The translations under genes and the position numbers were made by a program. The notes under the pieces were generated by a model that worked only from the letters and a program-made list of their open reading frames with translations, did no database searches and was not told the origin of the DNA. Positions 1 through 10,507 of a stretch of 64,000 nucleotides of DNA are shown piece by piece. This DNA comes from Ceriagrion tenellum (taxonomy: Eukaryota > Arthropoda > Insecta > Odonata > Coenagrionidae), in contig OY720639.1 in the NCBI GenBank assembly GCA_963169105.1, positions 120,301,117 through 120,365,116 on the forward strand, given 5' to 3'. Position 1 is the first letter of the stretch. Every line of letters starts with the position of its first letter.

Positions 1-660
1 ATGTTTCGCTTTCCCACAAGGTGAAGCCTGAAACATCAAATTGTATCCTATATTCAGACTTTCCCAATCATCTTCCACTGATCTCACTCCATTATTTGCG
101 CCCATTATATTATCAATGTGCTCTCAATACTTCTCCTTCATTGCCCCAGTCAATAACTCTGTATTCCAGTTTCGTACCCTCCTTCCCCTTCTCATCTTCT
201 GGAGTTGAACCCGACATTTCATCATTAATAAGTTGTTCTCTCTTTCTGTATCAGCCCCTACATATTTATGCGTAGGTTCAATTCTATTCCTGAATTTGAG
301 TCTGATCGTAATATATTTATCTGGAACCTTTCCGTCTCCCCCGGCTTCTTTCATGTGTACTTGCGTCGGGGGTGATGACTGAACCATGTCTTCGTGATTG
401 CTAGATTCTTCCTATGGAAAACTCAACTGCTTCCTCGTCACGGTCATTTCTTCTTCCTAACCCATAAAAGCCCATTTCCCGCCCATCTCTTCCTTCACCC
501 ACCACTGTGTTCCGACACCCCACTACTAGCAACTGCTTCCTCCCAAGTAATACCTACATCAATTATTTCTTCCACCAGATCGTATAACCCATCCATCCCT
601 TCCTCTCCATGATTCAAGGAAGACATATACTCACCCACTCCTCTGTGCTACAGCCCATGT
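1..660 (-). mobile_element. LINE endonuclease-domain remnant (RTE-like)
   Basis: Decayed endonuclease domain of a non-LTR retrotransposon, of the type often labelled craniofacial development protein 2-like in databases. On the minus strand, blocks in different frames fall in the order expected for that domain: FYGLGRRNDR near 473-440, RNRIEPTHKYVGAD near 300-258 and NNLLMMKCRVQLQKM near 243-195. Frameshifts and stops separate them, so nothing is expressed as a full protein. In an active element this domain nicks target DNA to prime reverse transcription. The first 60 bases also resemble a Penelope-type tail seen near 21560 and 56870. The family assignment rests on motif memory, not a search. 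Confidence 0.6.
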
Positions 661-760
661 TGAGCCTTTGCCTCTCAGACAATGTTGGGTCAGTCATCAC
701 GATCTCTTGAATGCCATCTTCACCTTCTTACTCTCGTCTTTCACAGATGGTGGGTATGTA
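642..760. repeat. Dispersed repeat fragment, copy 1
   Basis: About 120 bases here align by eye with 27503-27620: both carry CTACRGCCC, then CCTTTGCCTCTC or CCTTGGCCTCTC, a GATGTT block, CATCACGAT and CTTTCACAGAT in the same order. This is a diverged interspersed repeat, probably a LINE or SINE 3' part. The family and orientation are not known to me. Confidence 0.4.
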
Positions 761-1670
761 CACCTAGATTATAACTGGGTCATTCCACGCCAATTCGGAC
801 CAAAGTTGACCCCTGACCTCTCAGATTTTGACGAAAATTTGAGGAAACGTTTGCCTAGTGGAATAATGGCTACCATTTCAAGCGTTTTGCGAAAATTTTT
901 AAAACAGCTGAATAACGGCTGGGGATTTTTACTGCCATTAGATTTTCGTAATCACATATCTCAAGGAAGATTTAACGTAAAAAGACGTTCTTTGGATTTT
1001 TTTCAACTAAAAATTTTGATTATACTAAATTTGAATTAAAAATATCAATAAAACTATCATTCGTTAAAACATTTTAATAATAAACATTTCATAGATTAAG
1101 TTTCTAATGTGCTTAACATTTTTTCGAGTCCTTTTTTTACTTCACCTTGTTCCTTGTTTTATTTTGCGCATATAATCTAAAACTTTGAGACGGTGTTCTT
1201 CCATTTAAGACGGAGAATATTTTTTTTAATTTTCACCGTAACGGCCATTCCATACCGATAGACGGAGTTATTATTGATTTGCATTGATTTTGCGTCAATG
1301 AACTTAGTTCTAAGTTCGTTGGCTCTGCCGTAGGCTCAACGACTATAACCTTAGAACTCACCAATTCTGCATAGTCTACTTGTATGCTACATTTCCTGTT
1401 CATTAAGAGTGCAACCTCACGCTGGCTTTCATCCCCTCCGCTACATATAACTATATAATCATAGCTCCAATAATTTCAGCTATCTTTCGTTCTAACCATC
1501 TAACTCCGCTTATACCCATGTCAACTCCCACCTTCTCCTTTTCTTTCTTTGTATTCTCTAACTTGCCCCCCCTTAGCAAAGTCCAAGTAATTAGTGTTCC
1601 TCTTATCTGATTGCTGCGCTCCTCTTCTGCATCTTCTGCTCCCCTGCTTCAGCATTTCAAATCTACATAA
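761..1670. other. Unassigned AT-rich sequence
   Basis: No supported gene. A 123-codon open frame on the plus strand (668-1039) starts inside the dispersed repeat and has no recognisable domain. I see no convincing promoter, splice pair or terminal repeat. Homopolymer runs and AT-rich spacers dominate. Confidence 0.4.
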
Positions 1671-1870
1671 TACCCCGCGAGCCGCCGCTTGGGCGTGTGG
1701 CAGGGGGTGTCAGGTCACCAGCCGTGTAAAGGTATACGTCTTTTGGAGATGAAATGGTGGCATGTATTATAGGGGTGTATTCAGTGGAGCTCAATTTTTA
1801 TTGTGGTCGCTTATTGTTCGCGGGAAGAACGAGTTTTTGTACCTATCTGTTCAGCAGTCTAGTTCGGAGG
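1671..1870 (-). mobile_element. LINE-A 3' end fragment
   Basis: Antisense copy of the 3' end of a CR1/Jockey-like retrotransposon present at least nine times in the window. It carries the CGAGCCGCCGC...GGGCGTGTGGCAGGG tail block near 1678-1708. It then reads back into the RT C-terminus: a TTGTACCTATCTGTTC stretch near 1837, the complement of codons for the RTDRYK region. It ends abruptly at about 1860 and is strongly 5'-truncated. Confidence 0.7.
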
Positions 1871-2317
1871 ATATGGTGTGAAGACGACCACAGGGGCATT
1901 TCTCCCTCTGCTGCCGGGCGCGGACCGCTTGGCTGAGTCCCGTAGTTGCAATGATACATTTCCGTATTAGTACTGCCCATAATAAAAAAAAGAGATTTTA
2001 ATTGAGTTGGCGAGCCATTGCCTTCTCAATAGTGTTTTTTACGTGACTCCAACCCGTGAGAAGCCGTCCCTTTTGGGTCAGAAGCCTGTTGCAGCCCTAT
2101 AATACCAAATTAATTTTTTGCACTCTACCAAGAAAAACATAGGTGGAATGCGGTATCCAATTTAACAAATTAATGCGATACCATTTCCACTTCGTATTTT
2201 CTCTACCAATTCCAAATTGTACATATTATTTTCAACGGATGGAAAACTTACTGTTTTTTTTCCCGAGGATAGACTGGAAATCCAGATGATCTACAAACAT
2301 GCCATTAAGTTCATTGT

Positions 2318-2745
2318 CACTGGTCATTCAACCCTAAGATTGGTTGACTGCAGCCCTCCACCCCTCTCTATCTAATTCTAGTTCCCTTACCTATAAGTAT
2401 CTCTTCCTATGTACTTTCTTCTTTATTTGGTCCATGAACTAAATCCTGGGTCTTCCTACTGAGACTTTTCCCTCTATTTTACCTTAAATTATGTTCTTCA
2501 CAAACCCATTGTGTCTCAGGGTGTATCCAACCCATCTGGTTCTTCTTTTCTGCATTGTGTTCCATATGGTACTTTCCTCTTCAACTCTTCTGTACACTTC
2601 ATCATTTCTTATTTTGCTCGTCCATTTTATATTCAGCATCCTCCTCCAGCACCAGGTTTCGAGGGCTTCTAGTCTTTTCTGGTCAGCTTTGCTTCAGTTC
2701 ATGCTTCCGATTCATAGAGTGCCATTAAGTTACTTATATGAAAAC
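2318..2745 (-). mobile_element. LINE-B 3' fragment (RTE-like RT C-terminus)
   Basis: Minus-strand copy of the commonest retrotransposon here. The 3' end is the CCTAAGATTGGTTGACTGCAG block at about 2333-2353 read in reverse. Upstream in the sense direction the minus strand still resembles the C-terminal RT domain (blocks like LVQKRR, HTLRHNGFVKNI and GRPRNKFMDQ in better copies). Stops and frameshifts are frequent. The copy is 5'-truncated near 2745, typical of target-primed reverse transcription. Confidence 0.75.
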
Positions 2746-3235
2746 TAAGCTATTTTAAATATATGCATAAACTTTAGCTGCACGTTTAACGGTGCCTATC
2801 TTCAATGAAAATTGTGTACTCTGCATCTTAAAAAAAATACATGTAGTGTGCCATTTAGAAAATGATCACATTTGATCCGTTGTTCTTAATATTGATTCTA
2901 TTTCGTATCGTAAATTTTCTTTGCAATGAGTGGAAAAATTTGCGCATTTTTTTTACATTTGAAATGAGGTATGTAAGGTGAATTTTATGTAGAAATTTGT
3001 ATATTTTCATTTATCACATTTGTATTCTTTGATTTAAATTTAAACAGTTTGTCTCTTTTTTTTTAATATTATACTTCTAAATCATGTGCATTGAAAGTTT
3101 AAAATGCCAAAATTATTTTCCGACATTCAACTTTTTAAAATTTATTACATATGATTAGAGTAACACGAAAAAAAGTGCCGAATTATGCTGAAATAGACCC
3201 GATCCAGGGGAAAATTAATCTTTATTTTCATACTT
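2746..3235. other. Unassigned AT-rich sequence
   Basis: Nothing recognisable. Very AT-rich, with no open frame of note, no terminal repeats and no splice pattern I would defend. Confidence 0.4.
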
Positions 3236-3239
3236 GTGA

Positions 3240-3830
3240 CGATGTGCCACCAAATTGTTAATATTCCGAAACCACATATTGAAGCATAGAAACATTTTTT
3301 TAAATTATTTAGCTCCTAAATTGTATGAGGGTCTATGGACAAAATTGCACTGTTGTAAATGCGAACATGAATTTACCAATAAACTGAGAGGATGGTTGTT
3401 TAATCATAGGAAGATAGAGTTTTTGTTTGTGACCGTTGTGTGATTGATTTTCTGGTGCTTTTGTTCCGCTTTGTTTCCGCTGGTGTGTTGATTATATGTT
3501 TGATTGTTGTTTCCTTATTACTCTGTTCGTGTTGTTTTGTTTTGTGTTTCTATTTTATTATATTTTGTGTTTCAAAAGGTTATTTTATTTTCTCAAATGT
3601 ACATGGGCATATGTTCTTATGAGGTCTCATATAAGAGCCATTTTTGCTTTAATATTATTTTTGATATGCACTGCCAAGCACTGCCTTATTTTTACTTAAT
3701 GGCAACCCCTATAGAAGAGTTAATCTTTAGGGGTGCCTAATTTCACTGATTAATTATGTATTTTGTGTAATATTATTTGCGGTGAAATAAATGTCTCTTT
3801 ATCTTTATCTTTATATTGCGATGTCAATGC
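3240..3830 (+). mobile_element. LINE-D 3' end with microsatellite tail
   Basis: Plus-strand retrotransposon 3' end. The translation near 3255-3420 contains FLNYLAPKLYEGL and EFTNKLRGWLF, the usual last block of a CR1/Jockey-type RT (Y-LGPKLYNxLP then FKxxLKxWL). The 3' untranslated part has GGCAACCCC then AGGGGTGCCTAATTTC, repeated almost word for word in the copy at 33620-33660. It finishes in GTGAAATAAATG and a (TCTTTA)n tail at about 3793-3815. Such a simple-repeat tail is normal for these elements. The copy is 5'-truncated. Confidence 0.7.
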
Positions 3831-4155
3831 AACGTTGATTTCACGCCGAACTTGTGTCCTCGAGAATGGTGAGATTATAGGAGTCGCTCTGCTGAAGTGG
3901 CGGGGTTCCCCGATTATGGACCGCCCGCTATAATTCGAAATGGGTTTTCCCTCGAACATTCTGTCTTTCAGCGATAACCGCCGCGCCGGTCCTGTATCCT
4001 CTCGACGCAAGAAAGCAGGATATGCGAATGGCAAATCATTCTCTCACTCTCCGTTCACGTGACTGACGATTAGGATGAACAAAGCAACTTCAAATATATT
4101 TTACAAAATTATGAACATTTAGGTATGTGAATAAAGCATTAGGTAGTCCTTAACC
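3831..4155. other. Unassigned sequence
   Basis: A more GC-rich stretch between a LINE tail and a SINE. A 94-codon open frame on the minus strand has no recognisable motif. I cannot assign it. Confidence 0.35.
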
Positions 4156-4161
4156 CTTAGT

Positions 4162-4342
4162 GTCGGCCCCGGTGGCGACGGGGTAAAGTCCCCGCCTGCT
4201 AACCCGAGGGTCGCGGCTTCGAGTCCGACCGCCTTGGTAGAAAAAATTATCTGCCCAGGACATGGGTGTTGGTGTAATGAGTTATATATAAGAGAGGGCT
4301 TGATAGCCCTAATATCGCTCAGAAATAAAGACGACATAATAT
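4162..4342 (+). mobile_element. tRNA-derived SINE
   Basis: The head looks like a degenerate tRNA with internal RNA polymerase III promoter boxes: TGGCGACGGGG near 4172 for box A and GGCTTCGAGTCC at 4215-4226 for box B, separated by CGCCTGCTAACCCGAGGGTC, a familiar SINE head. The body runs to a tail with AGCCCTAATATCGCTC and AATAAAGAC. The acceptor stem cannot fold as in a working tRNA, so this is a SINE and not a tRNA gene. SINEs of this kind depend on LINE machinery. I see no clean target duplication. Confidence 0.7.
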
Positions 4343-4539
4343 TAAGGAGACGTTATACCACGGGCGAAAACTCATCCTCAGACGTCGATGTGCTTTTGTT
4401 TTACGAATCAACTTGGATAATTAAAGCAAATACGTTTTCGAAGGCCTCAGGAATAGGATTTAACATAGAGATTGAATGCTGTGAATTTGCTTTCAGCACA
4501 AATATTTCGACCGCGGAAGAAAGTTTCTTCTGGTTGAGG

Positions 4540-4880
4540 ATGTTGAAGATAAAATGGGCGGACAAAATAAGAAATGATGAAGTGTTAAGAAGAGCAGAAG
4601 AGGAAAGGACCATATGGAACACCATACAGAAGAGAAGAACAAGATTGATAGGACACACCCTGAGACACAATGGGTTTGTGAAGGACATAATTGAAGGCAA
4701 AATAGATGGAAAAGGCCCCAGAGGAAAAGCCAGGAATAAGTTCATGGACCAAATAAAGAGGAAATTACATAGGAAGAGATACGATCCAAGAGATAATGGA
4801 ACTAGCATTAGATAGGGAAGGGTAGAGGGCTGCAATCAACCAAGCTTAGGATTGAACGACCAATGAATAATCAGCTAGAT
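4540..4880 (+). mobile_element. LINE-B 3' fragment with RT C-terminus
   Basis: Best-preserved plus-strand copy of LINE-B. The translation reads WLRMLKIKWADKIRNDEV (about 4534-4587), then TIWNTIQKRRTRLIGHTLRH, then GKGPRGKARNKFMDQIKRK. This is the C-terminal RT region of RTE-like LINEs, followed by the 3' end AGGGCTGCAATCAACCAAG at about 4827. The open frame continues upstream to 4234 through unrelated sequence including the SINE, so the 193-codon frame is a chance fusion and not a gene. The RT palm domain is absent. Confidence 0.8.
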
Positions 4881-5490
4881 ACATTTTTCTAAAAGTCCCC
4901 ACATCCTGAATTAAATCACAACCATCATCATATGGTGAAAAAACCTTTGGTGGATCGTTTCTTTATCCATATCCTCATCCCAAAAGCAAGGTCTTGTTTT
5001 TTTTTAAGCATTTTCGTCCGAAAGAAGTATTTTTACGACTAAGAAGGAACTTGAGGGAGTATGTTTCTGTTCACAGCTCAAGAAAAGAACACAGATCTTT
5101 ATGTTCAAGGCCCTCATTGGCATGGGCAAGACATGGTCACGGTGTCCTTCCGGAGATGCACAAGCATGCAAACACCGTAAACGACGACAGAGTAGAAAGC
5201 TATTGAGAAATCAGTTCATTGTGTCCCCCGGCGATTTCGATCGACCTAGATACTTCGCTTTCCTTCTTCCCCCTCCGCGATTTTCTCGATTTTCCATCTC
5301 ATTTCGAAGAGATGAGAGTTTACTAATGTAACCCACGCGAGCCATTTTACCCCAACAACGGTGAATTTTCAAATTTTCGAAGTGGGACTCCACTATCGTC
5401 GTTGTGTATTTTACGCCCGCCATAGCAACCGCTATAAGCTCCGGGCGCGTTCCGAAATCAACTAGCGGTACTGCGCAGTGACAAATGACA

Positions 5491-5496
5491 TCAGTC
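5491..5496 (+). promoter_or_regulatory. Possible initiator for the 5.5 kb gene candidate
   Basis: TCAGTC matches the arthropod initiator consensus (TCAKTY). It lies about 56 bases before the ATG of the candidate gene at 5549, a plausible 5' leader. No TATA box is evident. A hexamer match alone is weak evidence. Confidence 0.25.
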
Positions 5497-5548
5497 ATTG
5501 ATAACACTTACCTCTGTGGATTATACTAACGCTACTGCTGCCGTTGCC

Positions 5549-6069
5549 ATGCAACCAAAACAAAAACAAAATGGAGAGTTGCAAGAAACTACTTCGTATA
5601 TTTCAGTGTTTATATCGGTAAGCGCGAGATGACTGCACTTAATAAGCTTACACCACCTAATCAGCTTATAATAGTTTATAAAGCGCATTTTATCTCAAAT
5701 TATATTTTAAGTATCAATTGAAACGGAAAAGGATGCGTCTCATCGTGGATGATGTCTATGAACAATACGTTAATTCAGTTAATGAAGTACAAACTAAACT
5801 GAATATTTACTCCGTGATTATTGTGGTCCTTGTAATTATAGTCTCTTACTCCAGTGGTAAATTGTAATACTGGCATGTATAATAATTTATCGTAAAGCTT
5901 AATTCTCTGCATAAACCATACTCTTAATGAAAGAATTTTGCAACAAACCCTTATACAACCCGTAGCCGATTCAAAACTTAAGATTTCACCCTTGAAAATG
6001 CTGTGTGCAGCTGGCTATGAAAAACATCAGGGCTTAGCATTGATGTTCGAAGACTTCCTCGAAAGCTAA
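5549..6069 (+). CDS. Candidate small single-pass membrane protein, three exons
   Basis: Not recognised as any known family. Exon 1 is 5549-5617, exon 2 5712-5856 and exon 3 6011-6069. The junctions are G|GTAAGC...TTTTAAG| and GTG|GTAAAT...GTGTGCAG|, and all three exons join in one frame (phase 0, then phase 1), giving about 91 residues. The N-terminus MQPKQKQNGELQ is polar. A basic patch KRKRMR is followed by acidic DDVYEQYVNSVNEVQ, a hydrophobic segment YSVIIVVLVIIVSYS near residues 57-71, and a tail ending MFEDFLES. This suggests a single transmembrane helix. Introns of 94 and 154 bases suit an insect. A possible polyadenylation signal AATAAA is at 6292. A second ATG at 5571 has a better Kozak context but reads into a stop after the first junction. 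Transcript support is unknown. Confidence 0.35.
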
Positions 6070-6291
6070 AGACAAGCAATGTTCATTTTATAATAATAAT
6101 GACATTTATAACGGAGTTAATCGTATTTTTTTACTGAATTTCGTCATTATATTTCATTATATTATTGGAATTCACATCATTCTCAACAGAGGAAATGAGG
6201 AATCAGAATCAGAAGTAGCACGAGAGCGAGGTATTGAAATTAAGCATTCAGCAGAAATGCTCTATCACAATTTCATTGATATAGTATTAAG

Positions 6292-6297
6292 AATAAA
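6292..6297 (+). terminator. Possible polyadenylation signal
   Basis: AATAAA lies about 220 bases after the stop codon of the gene candidate at 5549-6069. The hexamer is common in AT-rich DNA, so it is only supportive. Confidence 0.2.
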
Positions 6298-6497
6298 CGT
6301 TATGTATATCATTGATAATGTGACGTCGGACCTTTTTTTTACTCAATTAATTTTTTATTATCCAATGATACAATATTTTTAACACAACTTCTTGTGGAGC
6401 GAACGCCTTTACCTTCTCTTTTAAATTCTCAACAATCAACACTCTCAACCAACAAACCGTAACTCCCTCACAAAAAATAAGCATCCGACAATCAAAA

Positions 6498-6680
6498 AAA
6501 TCAAAATATTCAAGTAATGGTACGACCGTCACGTAATGACATCTTCAGGTCATTACCCGAAGATGTCATTATGTGACGAAACCCGGGTGGTAAAGAATGA
6601 ATCTATTTAGTGGACCATAACTTGAATATTTTGATTTCCGATGTGGATAGGTTCTACAAAGTCAAGCCTGAATTTATTAG
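6498..6680. mobile_element. Penelope-like inverted remnant
   Basis: Inverted pair around 6545-6557. The left arm (ATTCAAGTAATGG, then GTCACGTAATGACATCTTCAGG) is mirrored by the right arm, which ends in CATAACTTGAATATTTTGAT. The same arrangement with the same words is present at 21385-21560. Each arm carries a damaged hammerhead motif: the plus arm at 6557-6590 has CCGAAGA, stem II, GAAA and CCCGGG but TG for TC; the minus arm lacks GAAA. The tail AGTCAAGCCTGAATTTATTA near 6660 is the family's end. Confidence 0.55.
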
Positions 6681-6682
6681 TT

Positions 6683-8577
6683 ACTAGCTGTGCCCGGCAT
6701 GCGTTGCATTGCCTCTTTTTCTTTCTTAGCAGGCACACATATAAAAAGTACACACTCAACAAATTCAATAGTTTCAGCCTTAAATTTGTAAAATAAACCG
6801 GTCGTGCAATAAATATTCTGAGTAAAACTTACAAAGTATGCTGATTCCTGAACATGAAAATAGTACACACATTGACATGTACATAATTCCTCCAATTGCC
6901 TACTTAAATTTGAAAAATAAAATACTCCATCCTGAATTCCCCACTGATTTTTATACTTTTCATGGTTTGACCCACAAATCTTTTCCGGAATCAAAATTGG
7001 TCCCTAAACGACTTTTAGACTCAGTCCAATGAATTCCTCGTACCTACACAGAAATTTGTAACGTACAAATGATGCCATGAGTTTCCATTCCATGCCTATG
7101 CTGGGGCTTCCAAGTTAATAAAATATTATTTTGCTGAAGCAGTACAAACATTAAATATTTTCGAGCTAAAATGTACAATTTTAGGAAAAAGCGAAGGATA
7201 TACGAAAATCGAATGCAAGAATTTAAAATAATCAGACAAAGAGACCACTGCACCAAAATATATTTTACGCAAAAATAAATTACGTACCCTTTAAAACAAA
7301 TAATGTCTCACTAATATGATTCTGATGCACGTGATTGAGCAACTCGTAAACGATCTGCTTCGCTTGCTTGATTGCCGCTCCTCGCTTTTTTGCGAAGCTC
7401 AAGTGCCAACACTAATATTTTTAAACGACTGGCGCTCCACCTAATGTAAAATGGATTTAATAATTCAGAAACCTTCAGGGGCGAGCGCACAACAATTCAA
7501 TGGTTTCTCAATTTCTATTGGTTAGAATAAGAACATCTTTCATTTGTTAAAATAAAGATCGTATTTGAAAAATTAGGTTTGGATTATTAGCTTACCCGTC
7601 GGGCGTCGGTTACCTTCAACCTTCGAAACCTTCGCAAGAGTGTACTCAACAACTTCTTAAAGTTTCTTGGCGATTCGTTAATTAAGATTTGATTTGATGT
7701 TTATTTTTGTTTGTTTGTTTGGTTGTCAAGGAAAATGCGTAAAAAAAATCGATTGAAAAAGAGAGAAACTTCATTCTTTCGGGCATGATACCACTAATTT
7801 TAGTAGTATCATGCTTTCGGGTATGCGATAAAATGAATTTCAACTCTATATCTTTAGTTAAAGTTGTTTTAAAAACGAAATAATTAACCGATGCACAAAT
7901 TCCAATGCTTAGAATTCCTAATCGGCTCAACTAAGCAATATGAATTCCAACAGCAATAACCGAAATCTGGTTGTCAAGCGAATATGGTATTGTTGATTTC
8001 ACTGAAAAATATGTGTTTCTGCAGCTAAAAACGCAATTTTCAGTCAATTACGAAGTGAAAAGGATAATTAATTGACAGAATTAAAAACCTCATTCATTCA
8101 GACATTTAATTAAAAAATTCCAACTCTCTATCTTGAGCGGAAATAATTTAAAAAAGTAAAAAAAGAAACCACTGCACAAAACCCGATACGTACCGCGAAC
8201 CATCTAAGGGCCCTGAGACTCCCACCTAAAGGGCCCACCTAAGAGGGCCATGGGACTTTTATGGGCCCTGAGATCATTTTAAAGTAGCCTATAACTTTCC
8301 TCCTGCCTTGAACTATTACCCGGCAAAATTTCAGCACGATAGGATTAAAACTGAGGTTAGGATTTTTAGCTTACCCGTCGGGCGTTGTTGCGCGAAAAGT
8401 ATTCGAAAGATTAAGAGGGCCTTGGGGGGGGAGGGGGGGCATTATTAAAAAATTTTTATACCATAAACCTTCGCAAGAGTGTGCTCCACAACTTTCCAAA
8501 GTTTCTTGGTGATCGGATGAACAGTGTAGTAATGCATACAGGACACACAGACATACATTCGTTTTTATATATATAGA
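6683..8577. repeat. Dispersed repeat bounded by ACTAGCTGTGCCCGGC and (TA)n
   Basis: The start ACTAGCTGTGCCCGGC at 6683 and the end GACACACAGACATACATTC plus TATATATAG at about 8541-8576 are the classic ends of a very common arthropod interspersed repeat. Internally, the block TTAGCTTACCCGTCGGGCG followed by CCTTCGCAAGAGTG occurs twice, at about 7587-7680 and 8368-8520, so at least two copies or an internal duplication are merged. No protein is preserved. I do not know the superfamily for certain; RTE-derived non-autonomous is my guess. Confidence 0.45.
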
Positions 8578-8620
8578 AGATATTCAACAATCAATTAAAA
8601 TAGTTCGAAATTTTTAAATA

Positions 8621-9432
8621 CCGTATAAACGCGTGTAATAGGCGCACCCGTGTAAGAGGCGCACCCCTCTTTTTAAGCGTCGAAGTTGAAGAAAACAGTT
8701 TGGAGCTTTTTTTCCCTCCTATCGCGAGGTTTTGCGGACCTAACTTCGAACTTTCGGCCATCATCAAAGCCTTGCGGAAAGTCACACCTTTTTTTAAATG
8801 CCGTTTCCCCCCACCATTTTCCTAATGCACAAGTCGTAGTCACTGTGAGTATGGGTCTTTTAACTGTATTTAACTTTTAAATATTACATTTTGCTGTAAG
8901 CCATGACTAGCGGGAATTCGTGTAAAGGCTGGGACACAATCAACGTGTACGTGTGACGCGAGACGTTAATGGGACAACGGGAGACGGGGAACGCAAGTCA
9001 GCGGTCAGCGGTCACAATCGACGTCAACGCGGCCCGGAGTAACAATTGACTAACGCAGGCGCTGCTAAGAGATCAGGTGTAAACAAATGTGGAAGTAAAT
9101 AAGTTGTCTTCGCCAAGAGCAATCTTCAACAGTTGGATGTATCTGCCGACAGATGGCTCCCATTCCCGGATTCTCAGGACTATTCTGATTGGTTTTCCAT
9201 TTACGGGACACGGGAAGAGATGGAAGTTGCCCATCTCTCGCGTACACGTACTCCCCGTACACGTCGATTGTGTCCGTTCGCTATTTTCCCGTCAGCCATC
9301 TTTCCGCGTATTCCCGTTAACGGCTCACGTTACACGTACACGTTGATTGTGTCCCAGCCTTTAGAGACGCACCCTCATTTTCGGCCGGGATTTCAGGGAA
9401 CAAAGGTGCGTCTCTTACATGAGTTTATACGG
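8621..9432. mobile_element. Inverted-repeat DNA transposon (non-autonomous), outer
   Basis: Ends are CCGTATAAACGCGTGTAATA at 8621 and its near-complement ...CTTACATGAGTTTATACGG at 9432, about 30 bases long and similar. Each is flanked by TA (8619-8620, 9433-9434), as expected for a TA-duplicating element such as the Tc1/mariner/pogo group. The left end also holds a second GTGTAAGAGGCGCACCC word. No transposase is visible. A second element is inserted at 8925-9361. The superfamily is inferred from the TA duplication only. Confidence 0.6.
8925..9361. mobile_element. Inverted-repeat DNA transposon nested in the outer one
   Basis: Inverted ends AAGGCTGGGACACAATCAAC at 8925 and the complement of the same word finishing at 9361, with a further mirrored ACGTGTACGTG block inside. 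It is flanked by TA at 8923-8924 and 9362-9363. Removing it restores CGTGTAGAGACGCACCC, which resembles the outer element's own GTGTAAGAGGCGCACCC, confirming later insertion into that element. No coding capacity; a MITE of 437 bases. Confidence 0.65.
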
Positions 9433-9434
9433 TA

Positions 9435-10500
9435 ATTAAGAAAATATAATCACCATATCATAATATCGTTGAATAAAACATCATAATGAATTTAACAAGA
9501 AACTATTAACCGCAATATGGATGACGAAGGGAAAATTATCAAACGTTGCAATAAAAATGAACGTTTAATAAATCACCACGCAAGTCGGCCATATTGAACT
9601 CCGTGCGGGAAGTTAGCCAATGCCCACCGTTTCGAAATGTACAACGGTACTGCAGCAGAGGCAGTACTGCTTCACGTTCCATTTCATGGCAGCACCGTCT
9701 GTCCTGGAAGTGAATTTCGGTACTCGGCCTCGAACTCTTGATGAGGAGTTAAGACCATCTCATCAACGACCCGCGAGACACGACAGGGAAAAAAACGTCA
9801 GAGGACGTGTGGTCTCTTTGATGCGCATTCCTGGGCATTTTTAATCGAGGTGGATGGCTGAGATTTTCGCCGGTGAGCCTGGGGAAAAAAATCGGAAATT
9901 CTGAGGAAATCTCCCTTTTTTCGAGCATCGGCAGGACTTCGGAAAATTTCTCTGCAGATCAATTTCCCTTCGCTCAATCAAATATGAAACGACACACCAA
10001 CGACGGCGAGACAGGAATACGCCTGAAAGATTAAATTTTTTTACTTCTTCCGCCCAATTTTTACGTCGTGATTAAGCGAAATTATAGGTAGAACGAGTTA
10101 TTTAACTTTTTCTCCATTTCTTTTATTGATTAAAACTACGTCAACGATCGTTATTGGCCTCGAACATTCAGATATATTTTTAAATTTAAATATCGGTTGT
10201 CGAAGATTAATTAACTTGATGTTTAGATATTATTACAATTTTAGAAGCTTGATATTCATGGATTGTTTAATAGGTTTAGTTTAAAAGAAAATATTTCTTT
10301 TTCACCAAAGACTCTTGCCCATTAAATTGTTTTTTACATGAATGCAGAACTTCTGTCAAGCGTCCACGAACCAATAAACCTGTTGTTTTGAGCGTGCTAT
10401 CATATTCAACAAGTAGTAGGCAATGGTAAGGAATGCATTCATCGCTTTCGATAGCGATAACAAAATTGGTTCCTTGAGAAAATATCATCATTATTGGTTT
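9435..10500. other. Unassigned sequence
   Basis: No supported gene. A 74-codon open frame at 9620-9844 lacks recognisable motifs or splice context. 9520-10020 is richer in CG than its surroundings. I see no terminal repeats. Confidence 0.35.
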
Positions 10501-10507
10501 TTCAAAC

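Noticed and set aside
4162..4230. tRNA gene
   Set aside because: Pol III boxes are present, but the acceptor stem and cloverleaf do not close and SINE body and tail follow. The same applies to 10845-10913 and 35384-35405.
4234..4815. 193-codon frame as a gene
   Set aside because: The second half is LINE-B RT end and the first half is SINE and spacer; a chance read-through.
5571..5617. ATG at 5571 as the start of the 5.5 kb gene
   Set aside because: Better Kozak context, but after the first splice junction it meets a stop within a few codons; the ATG at 5549 keeps all three exons open.
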